Below are positions 54,501-61,803 of a stretch of 64,000 bases of DNA, one piece after another; positions within the stretch are counted from its first letter, which is position 1, and each line of letters begins with the position of its first letter. The DNA lies in NCBI RefSeq assembly GCF_001445575.1, contig NZ_CP013200.1:2046001-2110000 (forward strand). Direction: 5' to 3'. The notes beneath the pieces are model-generated. The model saw nothing but the letters and a program-made list of their open reading frames with translations. It made no database searches and was not told where the DNA came from. The DNA is from Arthrobacter alpinus (GTDB lineage: Bacteria; Actinomycetota; Actinomycetes; Actinomycetales; Micrococcaceae). A program made the translations under genes and the position numbers.

Positions 54501-57158
54501 CTTGGCCGGCGGCCAGAACCAGGGGCCGTAGAACCAGCGGCCAAACGCGCTCATGCCGCTGGGGTCACCGGGGTTCTGCGCGGGCATGTAGACGTGCGGC
54601 TGCCAGAGGTTCCCCTCACCGCCCCACTTCTTCGCGTCCCAGGTCGGGTCGAGCTGGGCCATCCGAGTCGCGCTCGGCACAAAGGTCTTGTCCTGGATGG
54701 TGAGCGAGGTCCCCATGCCGAGCCCTTCCAGGGCTCCACCGGGAGCCATCAGCTTCTGCTCCGTTTCGTCGGTGATCATGTACCCGGCTTCCTCGCCGGC
54801 GTATACGTTGAGCCGCGTGATACCCCACGAGTGGTCGTGGTAGAACATCATCCGCGCACTCTGCTGGTTCGTGTAGAAGAACGTCTCTGCTCCGGGACCG
54901 GGGTCCGGCATGTCCGGGACGTTGCTGACGCTGACACCCTTCGGGTACGCGGTGTTCTCACCGGTCGGGGTGACCCACTGGTGCGGTGTGCCGTCGCTGA
55001 TCCACGGGGTGATGCCACCGTGCAGGTGCAATGTGGCACGGTTCTCCGAGTAGCAGGTTGTCGGCTTCGGCGTCTCGCCACACATCGGGTTGCGCACGCC
55101 GTCTAGGACGCTCTTCTCGTCCGCCGCCATGTCCACAGGGACCTTGGTGACGGGATCAAGCGTCATCATCTCGGGGCCGGCGCCGGCACCCATCACCGTG
55201 GTGTCGACGGGGAGGAATAGATCGCCATCCACACCAGTTGGCAGCAGGTTGCGGAACAGCACTCGGACGGGCTTGTTTTTCGTGGCAACGATCGTAGGGC
55301 CCAGGTAGTGCGGCTTGTCCACACCGGTGAAGCTGATCGGGCTGTCGGGCAGGGACGGGTCGAGGTTGGCGTTGCCGAGGGCAACTTTCTTGCCAGGGAC
55401 GACACCGGTCGAGAGCTGGACGTACCCGCGAAGCAGGGTGGCCGGCAGGTCGCGGTGGAACTTCATCCGATACTGCACAACCGCGATCTCGTAGTAGTCG
55501 GTGCCGGGGTAGGTGGTGGTGTCGGGCACTGCAACCGGGATGTACTGGCCCAAGTCGTTGGCGTTGGCTTCGCCCTGGCCGGGAAGGGTGTCGACGAACT
55601 TCTTGATCCCCGGCGTCAGGTAGCCCGCTCCGGGGGTGGTGACCACAATGTCGGTGACCGAGCCCTTGACTGCCACCCTGGCGGTGGCGCTGGCGCCCTT
55701 GTCGGCCGTGCCTACTGTGTCGGCGATCGTCACGGTCGGTGCCGAGTCGTAGCCGGCACCGCCGTCGGTGACATCGATGCGGGTGACGCCGATGGTGGCC
55801 TCAACCTTGGCCGCTTGGGTGGGAGCGGTCTTGCTGGCATCGGTGACGGTCACGGTCGGGGCGGTGGTGTACCCGCTACCGGCGTTGGCAATGTCGACGC
55901 CGGTGACCACACCGTTGGCGTCCATCGCCGCACTGGCAGTGGCCTGCACGCCGTCGGCAAGGTCAGGCTTGGAGATGTTTACCAGCGGCTGGGACTGGTA
56001 GCCGTTGCCGCCGTCGGTCAGCTTCAGGTTGTCGACGGTCCCGCTGGCCAGTGCATGCGCCTCGGAGCCTGCCGTGGGGTTCCCGCCCGCTAGGGTCACG
56101 GCGGGAGCGGTGAATCCGTAGCCTGTTTCATTGACGTCGATGCCGGTGATGACGCCGGTGGCGATCTTTGCGGTGGCCTTGGCCACCGTGGTGGGGGTGA
56201 CTCCGCCGGTGGTGATCTCCACCGTCGGGGGAACTGCGTAGCCGGCACCGGGGCTGGTTACGGTGACACCGGAGATGGCCCCCGTCTTTGGATCGACTGA
56301 GGCAGTAGCTTCCGCGCCTGTGCCCGGGTCGGTGACGGTCGGTGTGACGTCCGCCCCAAAGGAGTAGGTGCGGTCGTGGGAGAAGTCCGGATAGTTGGAT
56401 GCACCGAGCTTGACAGTACTGTCCTTGGCAGGCGCGACGTTGGTGGCCAGCGTCGTGTCCCCGCTTGCCGGAGTGCTCAAGGTGTCGCCGTTGGCGGGGA
56501 CGTCTGTGTCGACCGGTATGCCCTGTCCGTAAAAGCCGATCACATCGTCTTTCTGGACCGTGACAGCTGGTGCGGCATAGGTCTGAACCTCTCCGCTCTC
56601 CACGGTTGGTGTCGGCACCTTCAGCTCGTCGCTGGCGTAGACGACCGTGTATTCACCCGCGGTGCCGGTTGGTCGCAGCACCAGCGCGTGGAAGATGTTG
56701 CCCGCAGAGGGGGTGGGACTCGCACCGGCGATGCCCTGGTTCCAGCTCTGGAAGTCGTTGAGGGTTCCGGCGGGTAGCTTGGTATGGTCAAGCACCACCA
56801 GCACCGGACCTATTTCACCAGTGGGCTTCGCATAGTCGGTCGCGTACGTGCGCTTGGTCAGCGGGTTGCCGTACAGGACCGGGGTCGGTGTCCCGACGCT
56901 GATCTTCACCATCGCGTCAGCCAACGTCTGCGGGCTGTTCGCCCAGTTGGGGTAGGGGCCGAAGTAGTGCGGCACCTTCGTCACGTCGGTGGCGCTCGAG
57001 GGGACCGCGGCCGCAGCGACATCGGGGCTGGAGCTCTTGTTCATCCCTCCCAACGGTCCGATGATGCTGACCAGCAGGGCGAGCGTCGCGATGATGGCCG
57101 GCCGGGCCAAGCGCCTCCTCGGGGCCTGACGGAGGGGGTGGCTGACAGATGGTTGCAT
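51543..57158 (-). CDS. giant multicopper oxidase with GY repeats, FN3 and Big_5-like domains
   Basis: An 1871-residue exported protein. A signal anchor (residues 15-38) leads to a domain I do not recognise. About six degenerate repeats of the form GxGY-xx-PTVxI with GVxTGIxV between them span residues about 285-515. The multicopper oxidase core follows, with copper motifs HLHGG (about 710), FYHDHSWG (about 770), HPLHFHL (about 1310) and WHCHILSHEEMDMM (about 1425). A fibronectin III-like domain (about 1450-1545) and three Ig-like Big_5 repeats (FSEAVTG... TYTLSL) end it; no LPXTG anchor. The large distance between the motif pairs fits multi-domain oxidases such as Mn oxidases. The substrate, metal or organic, is unknown. 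Confidence 0.88.
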   Translation of the reverse strand: MQPSVSHPLRQAPRRRLARPAIIATLALLVSIIGPLGGMNKSSSPDVAAAAVPSSATDVTKVPHYFGPYPNWANSPQTLADAMVKISVGTPTPVLYGNPLTKRTYATDYAKPTGEIGPVLVVLDHTKLPAGTLNDFQSWNQGIAGASPTPSAGNIFHALVLRPTGTAGEYTVVYASDELKVPTPTVESGEVQTYAAPAVTVQKDDVIGFYGQGIPVDTDVPANGDTLSTPASGDTTLATNVAPAKDSTVKLGASNYPDFSHDRTYSFGADVTPTVTDPGTGAEATASVDPKTGAISGVTVTSPGAGYAVPPTVEITTGGVTPTTVAKATAKIATGVITGIDVNETGYGFTAPAVTLAGGNPTAGSEAHALASGTVDNLKLTDGGNGYQSQPLVNISKPDLADGVQATASAAMDANGVVTGVDIANAGSGYTTAPTVTVTDASKTAPTQAAKVEATIGVTRIDVTDGGAGYDSAPTVTIADTVGTADKGASATARVAVKGSVTDIVVTTPGAGYLTPGIKKFVDTLPGQGEANANDLGQYIPVAVPDTTTYPGTDYYEIAVVQYRMKFHRDLPATLLRGYVQLSTGVVPGKKVALGNANLDPSLPDSPISFTGVDKPHYLGPTIVATKNKPVRVLFRNLLPTGVDGDLFLPVDTTVMGAGAGPEMMTLDPVTKVPVDMAADEKSVLDGVRNPMCGETPKPTTCYSENRATLHLHGGITPWISDGTPHQWVTPTGENTAYPKGVSVSNVPDMPDPGPGAETFFYTNQQSARMMFYHDHSWGITRLNVYAGEEAGYMITDETEQKLMAPGGALEGLGMGTSLTIQDKTFVPSATRMAQLDPTWDAKKWGGEGNLWQPHVYMPAQNPGDPSGMSAFGRWFYGPWFWPPAKDAKYPPMANPYYDPACDANVADFCEPALIPSTPNNSVGMEAFHDTPIVNGTAYPTTTMDPKSYRFRILNGSDDRFWNLSWYVADPATGTEVALKSSEVAMAQTDPVVTPTPDTAKSPKGPNWIQIGNESGFLPTPAVVPAHETTWITDATRFDVGNVDQHSLLLAPAERADVIVDFSAYKGKTLILYNDAPAAFPGRIPGYDYYTGGPDMSPGGAPTTLPGYGPDTRSVMQVKVANTAPALAFDRPNTTADQMGKLMAAFDHHTDAAGKPAGVFESSQNPIVVGQSAYNQAYGTSFVGNGYCNTATNPAAKCDGFARIAEQGGDKFKFDTLSGSQLSIPIEGKSVHDEMNSANFDEWGRMSGNIGLEAPGATPLLQNVILYPFVNPATELLDGTKGTNSLNVTPISTSADGTQIWKITHNGVDTHPLHFHLNDVQLLNRVTWDNIIIPPEPNELGWKDTVRVSPLEDTIVAVRPILPKLPFAIPDSNRPLNPMMPLGAKGSTTGPNGSEAGFNNTDTNGNPITPISNNMTNFGWEYVWHCHILSHEEMDMMRPISVSTPRTLPDAPVVSFTRATSEVMLSWTDGTPVSITNPATWGSAKNEIGYKIERAPLTNGTVGAYAQFATTLANVTTYTDKTAGTGQYAYRVTAWNAAGNTVSAPLLTASTTPKVTGNSPAPGATGVAGNVRPTVTFNEAVTGISNTTFTLKQGTTVVPASVAYSTATRTATLTPTAALAADKTYTLSLTTAIKSVSGGPLAATAWTFITGPVPTVTTTNPAAGATGVGLGTATTRTPLSATFSEAVTGLPTTAASTPNFTLKLGTATIGSKVSYNATTRVATLTPDAPLVSDRTYTLTLSSAVKDVAGNPLAAKTWTFVTGPIPVVTARTPAVNATRVSRTANITATFSEAVTGLPSAAAASGNFTIKRTSTGAAFTSVVSYSGTTRVATLNPTGTLLANTQYTVTLSSGIKDTAGNPLVPVTWSFTTGN

Positions 57159-57242
57159 GATGGTTCCCCTAACAGACGGTGCGCTGGATTGCGGGATCTA
57201 TGTGAAGAGTGTGCACCCGTCGATGTCCAAGACGTGCCGTTT

Positions 57243-57258
57243 ATGACATAAGTGTCAT
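57243..57258 (-). promoter_or_regulatory. inverted repeat before the multicopper oxidase
   Basis: ATGACA-TAAG-TGTCAT lies 85 bases before the oxidase start. Symmetry and place fit a regulator site, possibly of the nearby two-component system. Confidence 0.45.
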
Positions 57259-57600
57259 CTGGCCTCGAGCTTTCATGAAGCGCGATGTTTCGGGGGCCAC
57301 AGCTTGTCGGCTGTCTGACTAACCTGTCCTTGGCTATTGGTGCGACATTCTGTCCGCAGGCGCTGTTGGTGCAGAGATGACATGGACGTGGAGTTGGATG
57401 CTGGGCGTGAGTATCGACGCCGACGACAGACGCATGTGAATGCGCGACGACAGACATGGCGATCAAATGTTCCGTACTTCTCACGGATATCGTCGTAACC
57501 ACTGTCGGCAGGTTCCAGTCCGCGGATTGAAAAACGTGACGTCAAATGGAGTCGTAATCCACCCCGAACATGCCAAAACAATGACCAAATTTTCGCCCAA

Positions 57601-57740
57601 AAACGTGAGTAGAACGTGATATGACACTTCGGTGCACCCGGCAAAATAGTAAAACCGCAGATCAGAGCCACATTTTGTGCCCCGGGCGGTGCCCCGGGCA
57701 GGAATTGAGTCCACGGCCAAGAGAATCTCACCCTCTGGAT
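57601..57740 (+). repeat. composite repeat, copy B, with tRNA-end-like fragment
   Basis: AAACGTGAGTAGAACGTGAT (57601-57620) is followed by AGTAAAACCGCAG (57648-57660), TTTTGTGCCCCGGGC (57673-57687) and GGCCAAGAGAATCTCA (57715-57730), the same blocks found at 60.5-60.7 kb in a different order and with small insertions. The stretch 57159-58517 has no supported gene on either strand. Confidence 0.6.
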
Positions 57741-58270
57741 TCTGCCTGTTTCCGTTGGCTGCCAAAATCCGCGTGTTTCCCCGCTACATCGGTGTTTCCG
57801 AAGGTCGTGGTATGTCGTTCTTTGCCATAGTTCTTGGTAGAAAAGGGGAGTGCATGCTTTTCGCTCCCGACGGACTTTTGGTTTGGGCGTCCAATTCCGT
57901 AAAAACAGGCTTGCCAGAGCATTGCCATGGAGCGGCGCCTGCCGGCAGCTGTTCTCACAATTTTATGCCTCAGGATTGAGTCGAGGGATGCCCGTTCCTT
58001 GGGATTGCGAAACCGTTGTCTGGGCAAGTTGCCGGTGACCGTGTGACACCTTTTGGATTCCAATTGGTGTTTCGCTTACGGCCAAGAACAGTGGTCGGAC
58101 TCCCACACTGTCGGGTTGCAAAATCTATGTTGTCTTGGCCGAGGTTTCAGTCCGGCCGGTGGCGGCCGTGAAACGTGCTTGTGGTCCGTTTGTGTGTGGG
58201 CGGGGTATGAGTGTGAATATCAACAATTCTGACGACGGTATGTCTCCGATTTGTCGTTCCGGTCGGCGTG

Positions 58271-58310
58271 AATTTGGATCATTTTCGTGATCTAAACAGC
58301 GAACGGATAG
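58271..58310 (+). repeat. composite repeat, last block
   Basis: AATTTGGATCATTTTCGTGA (20 bases) is identical to 47598-47617, and the flanks match too: GTTCCGG upstream and AAAC-GCGAACG-like sequence downstream. Confidence 0.7.
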
Positions 58311-58517
58311 AAGTCTTCTACGTGGAACGATTCGCGACTGGTTGGTTTGCTATTGGCCGTACAAATCCGATGTCAAGCAAACCTTGGTAATACCCTGTCC
58401 TCTAATTGCAGATACGGTCGATGCACGCAGTCGGCTTGCCAGCAAACTGAGCGTTCCCAAAGAACCTTATGCACGATGCACCGTGCACACCTTGCCGAGC
58501 CCCGTTCGCGCCCCGTT

Positions 58518-59471
58518 TCACCGGTTCCGGTAGTAGTCCTTCCAGATGAGGCGGTGGACGGGGATCTTGCGGGGAATGGAACGCAGCCCGGGAATGAACG
58601 GCAGCACGGTCAGCGCCAGCGAGAGGATCAGCATGACTGAGACCACCAGGATGTCGGCATTGGGTGAGGACTTGAATGGCTGGATCTGGTAAAAGAACGA
58701 GAAGAGCCACAGCCAAGACTGCCCCGGGGTGTTCCCTGTTTCATTCATTACCCCCCATTGGTCTCCCGTCAGGTGCGCTGTGGTGGCCAGATTGGAAAAA
58801 TAGCCGCCGTCGCCGAGGAACAGGATGGTGGGTGTGTAGTCCAGATTGTACGGCTGCCCCCCATTTTGAAGGACTCCGTCAAGATTTCCCTTGCTGGCCA
58901 TGGCCAGCAATGCCCCTGTCAAGGCAGGGACGGGCCCGTAGTTGCCTCTGGCGACGTGTGCCGGGTCGCCGTTGGGTGAGGCGGCCAGTGCGGTGGTGTA
59001 ATCGGCCGTCCATTTTGCCTGTTGATCGGCGGTGGCGGTGGTCCAGACAGTCAGAGCCGGCGGTGGGCTGGGCAGGGTCTTGAGTGGATTGATGACGAAG
59101 TCGTTGGCCGTGTCAATTGGAAGGCGCACGCCGGAGAGGGCCTGCAGGTCGATGAACCCGAGCTTTTGTGTGGCATCGGGCGTCGCGTTGTAGGGCGGGC
59201 CGTAGCCTGCCGTGTCGCTGGTCCCGCCCAATTCGGCGGTTGCGGTCGCGACGAAGTCCGACGGCGCCGCCGTGGCCCATGATTTCAATGTCACCCCCGG
59301 ATCGTCCGGGGAACTGAAAATTGCCGAGAGGCAGACCACCATAAGGCCAACGACGACGAGGCCAATGGTGAGTTCCTTGAACAGGTCGTAGTCCCGGACA
59401 CGTCCGTGCCAAGGCCGCCCGGCGATGTTGTCGCCTTTCCGCCACGACATCGGGGATGGGGTCCTGGTCAT
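58518..59471 (-). CDS. membrane partner of the cytochrome b, unknown
   Basis: A 317-residue protein. One membrane helix at about 33-54 (LTIGLVVVGLMVVCLSAIF), a large outside part (about 55-235) and two helices near the C-terminus (about 243-262 and 272-295). The gene overlaps the cytochrome b gene by ATGA, so the products likely form one complex. The last helices resemble the end of a cytochrome b C-terminal half, but the PEWY quinone motif of bc-type enzymes is absent and no heme-binding CxxCH is seen. I cannot assign a function. Confidence 0.7.
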   Translation of the reverse strand: MTRTPSPMSWRKGDNIAGRPWHGRVRDYDLFKELTIGLVVVGLMVVCLSAIFSSPDDPGVTLKSWATAAPSDFVATATAELGGTSDTAGYGPPYNATPDATQKLGFIDLQALSGVRLPIDTANDFVINPLKTLPSPPPALTVWTTATADQQAKWTADYTTALAASPNGDPAHVARGNYGPVPALTGALLAMASKGNLDGVLQNGGQPYNLDYTPTILFLGDGGYFSNLATTAHLTGDQWGVMNETGNTPGQSWLWLFSFFYQIQPFKSSPNADILVVSVMLILSLALTVLPFIPGLRSIPRKIPVHRLIWKDYYRNR

Positions 59472-60175
59472 GGCTGTTTCACCTCCGTGTCAGTACCACC
59501 GGTGGTTGCGTCTCGCAGCTGCGCGTCGGTTTCGGCCGCATCCAAGGGAGGGACCACACCATGGGCTCGCACCATCACGACGTGCAGTGCGACCACGGCG
59601 CCGACAGCCAGGGGCAGCAGCATGATGTGCCACATGAAGATCTGGCCCAGGTTGGCTACGTTGAACCATGCCCCGATGCCGACGGAATTCAGGGCGTCTT
59701 TCGCTTCAAAGGCAATCCACTGGGAGTCGAAGTTCGTCTGCAGCAGGTAGCCGGTAAACGCTGTCACGATGGAGACAAGGAATGCCACCATGCCGGTGAT
59801 CCAGGTCAGCAAGCGCCCTCCACGCCAGGCCGCCATCCAGAACTTGATCCACAGGTGGACGACCATGAACATGAAGAACAGTTCGACGCTCCACAGGTGC
59901 ACGCTGTTCACAAAGTGACCCAGGGAGGAGACGTGGTACCACTGGGGTCCGTTGAGGCTGAGCACTACCCCGGAGCCGATGATGAAGACCAGCCCGGCAA
60001 CGGCGCCCATCCCGAAGACGTAGGCCCAGGAGGCGACGTAGCTCGGTTGGTCCTCCGGCAACAGTTTGTCCGGGGGAAGATGCTTCAGGAACCAGCGTCG
60101 GGATTTGCCGGTCCATGTGTAGGCCCCGGTCCCCTCCACTTCCGGATCTGGCGAGGGGTTCTGGTGGGCGTTCAT
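59468..60175 (-). CDS. cytochrome b (b6-like, N-terminal domain)
   Basis: A 235-residue membrane protein with four helices. Two His pairs for two hemes are visible: HLWSVELFFMFMVVHLW in helix B, and WHIMLLPLAVGAVVALH in helix D. The start SWAYVFGMGAVAGLVFIIG is the first helix. This is the heme-bearing half of a cytochrome b6 without the C-terminal half in the same chain. Neither a Rieske nor a cytochrome c1/f gene lies nearby. It is coupled by ATGA to both neighbours. Confidence 0.88.
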   Translation of the reverse strand: MNAHQNPSPDPEVEGTGAYTWTGKSRRWFLKHLPPDKLLPEDQPSYVASWAYVFGMGAVAGLVFIIGSGVVLSLNGPQWYHVSSLGHFVNSVHLWSVELFFMFMVVHLWIKFWMAAWRGGRLLTWITGMVAFLVSIVTAFTGYLLQTNFDSQWIAFEAKDALNSVGIGAWFNVANLGQIFMWHIMLLPLAVGAVVALHVVMVRAHGVVPPLDAAETDAQLRDATTGGTDTEVKQP

Positions 60176-60339
60176 TTCCTTTCCCGTCCTCCGGGAAACG
60201 GCAGCATCAGCGCCAAGCCGAACAGGACGAGCATTACCACAATGACGATCAAGTTACCCAACTGGATGCTCACATCCCCCCAGTCAAGATAGGTTCCAGG
60301 GTTGATCGAGGATGAAGCAGCGCTAAGCAAGCCACCCAT
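60172..60339 (-). CDS. 55-residue single-helix membrane protein
   Basis: The ATG at 60339 opens a 55-codon frame ending in TGA that overlaps the cytochrome b ATG (ATGA). The product has one hydrophobic helix, LGNLIVIVVMLVLFGLALML (about 28-47), and a basic tail GGRERK, so the C-terminus faces the cytoplasm. The placement and coupling make it a likely small subunit of the cytochrome b complex. There is no family I recognise. Confidence 0.7.
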   Translation of the reverse strand: MGGLLSAASSSINPGTYLDWGDVSIQLGNLIVIVVMLVLFGLALMLPFPGGRERK

Positions 60340-60419
60340 GTGATTCTCTATTCTGGCAATGGTTGGAAATTGGCTTTGGTATCACTTATATGGTAGTAGG
60401 TTTGCTTGCGGGTGTCGTT

Positions 60420-60910
60420 AGAAACTCAGGACTCTCATGCCAAAAGCCCCCGATGACCGTCAAAAACCGTTAGTTCCCAGAGGACTTCAGTTCAATGGCC
60501 TGGCTTGGCAGAAACAGTAAAACCGCAGGTCAAAGCCACTTCTTTTGTGCCCCGGGCCGGACTCGAACCGGCGGCCAAGAGAAACTCAGGATTCTCATGC
60601 CGACAGACATCGGTAGTCGCCAAAAACCTCCAATTTCTGGGGAAATTCAGGCCAGTGGAGTCCTTCGATATGCCATGATCTGCGGGTGTCTTTCGTTCAA
60701 AAACGTGAGTAAAACGTGACGAGGCCTTGCAGCGTAGCGCCGGAGCTGCTGTCTGACGGCGGTTTGCAGGTTCATCGGCATGGTCGTTGGCATGTCACTG
60801 GTTACGAATGGATGGAAAGTCGGTCAAATTCACCCTGTTAGCGGAACCGACAATAGAGTAGAGGCCGTATGAAATGCGATCGATTTGAGACGTTAAACTG
60901 CGAACTCAAA
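60420..60910 (+). repeat. composite repeat, copy C (first block in tandem)
   Basis: The AGAAACTCAGGA block occurs twice, at 60420 and 60580, each followed by CTCATGCC and GTCAAAAACC/GCCAAAAACC. AAACGTGAGTAAAACGTGAC is at 60701-60720; GGTTCATCGGCATGG and GGCATGTCACTGGTTA at 60769-60804; a degenerate AAACTGCGAACTC at 60895. The order is as in copy A. Non-coding; 60911-61401 after it shows no gene. Confidence 0.7.
60516..60580 (-). repeat. tRNA 3'-end-like repeat, copy 3 (best preserved)
   Basis: On the minus strand 60580-60547 reads a T-arm with a 5-bp stem (GCCGG/CCGGC), the loop TTCGAGT, and then an acceptor strand CCGGGGC followed by A. No matching 5' half lies within 100 bases, so this is a fragment and not a tRNA gene. 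It is followed by AGTAAAACCGCAG as in copies 1 and 2. Confidence 0.7.
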
Positions 60911-61401
60911 ATAGGTTCGCGGAACGCGAATCCGTGAGAGGCAAGAACCGTTTCGTATCTCGCCCGTTCACCGGGACAGGTCACCGGACGGGCCAAACGG
61001 ACACTCCGTGAGCTGCTAAATCAAAAGAGGAGGTCAGGGCACAAATTGTCTGGTGAGGGACCTGCTTGCGGGCAGCGGCAGCCGAGGACCACGGAACGGC
61101 GCACTTGGTGCGATTGGGCCGAAGAATAACGATCGATCAGTAGAAGCTCGGAATAGTAGCAAGCTCATCAGTTTCCTGACGTTGCCCCGCCTTTGCTATC
61201 AGGCGGGACGTGTTCTGCTCTCCAACGGATCTCCGTCAGAGGTGTACCCGTCACATTTCTTCGTGGGCGGAGCCGAGTGAATACGGACGCCTGCAGGTGG
61301 GGCTGGGTTCGCGAAGGATCACCAGAAGCGGGTATATTTCTGGCCTGTCTCACCCGTCCCATAGAATGCAGAAAATACCCAGTCGAACGGTGAGGACCTT
61401 T

Positions 61402-61803
61402 ATGGCTACATTGCGAATGTGTGATGAGAGACTGCCCGGAGCTGGGGCGTCGGAGCTGCCTGAGCTGTCCGGCCTGCCGGACGTCATCACAATGGAGGAA
61501 CTGATTCGGTGGCGCGTGCGTGAGGAAGTCGCACGCCACAACGCGCACGGCACTGCTAAATTCGGCAGACTGATCGAACTCTCCGCCACTGAGCGCGAGT
61601 TCAACGCTCACGGCCGACATGACTCCAGCCGAAAGGCCGTGAACTGGGAGCAGCAGGCTGACACAGCGGTGAGGGGTTTCGAACGGAATGCATTCTTCGT
61701 GCTGGTGGACGACCGGCAAGTTTGCAACCTCTCGGATGAGATTGACGTCCTGAAGGCTACCGAAGCCACCTTCATCAAGCTCATACCACTGGTCGGCGGA
61801 TGA
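61402..61803 (+). CDS. small protein with Gly-Gly C-terminus, partner of DUF4132
   Basis: A 133-residue protein starting MATLRMCDERLPGAG at an ATG behind GTGAGGA; a longer upstream frame lacks support. It contains ITMEELIRWRVREEVARHN, then a strand-rich C-terminal part, FFVLVDDRQV and ATFIKLIPLVGG, ending exactly in Gly-Gly. The pattern (strand, helix, late strands, -LVGG end) resembles beta-grasp proteins such as MoaD/ThiS or ubiquitin-like proteins, but this is inference. The stop overlaps the DUF4132 ATG (ATGA). I recall similar small proteins beside DUF4132 genes in actinobacteria. Confidence 0.7.
   Translation: MATLRMCDERLPGAGASELPELSGLPDVITMEELIRWRVREEVARHNAHGTAKFGRLIELSATEREFNAHGRHDSSRKAVNWEQQADTAVRGFERNAFFVLVDDRQVCNLSDEIDVLKATEATFIKLIPLVGG

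Noticed and set aside
60547..60640. A complete tRNA gene on the minus strand
   Set aside because: Only the T-arm and 3' acceptor strand are present; no 5' acceptor strand, D-arm or clear anticodon arm can be paired within 100 bases.
47191..60910. Insertion sequence flanking the copper region
   Set aside because: No transposase frame and no clear terminal inverted repeats were found in or beside the repeat copies.
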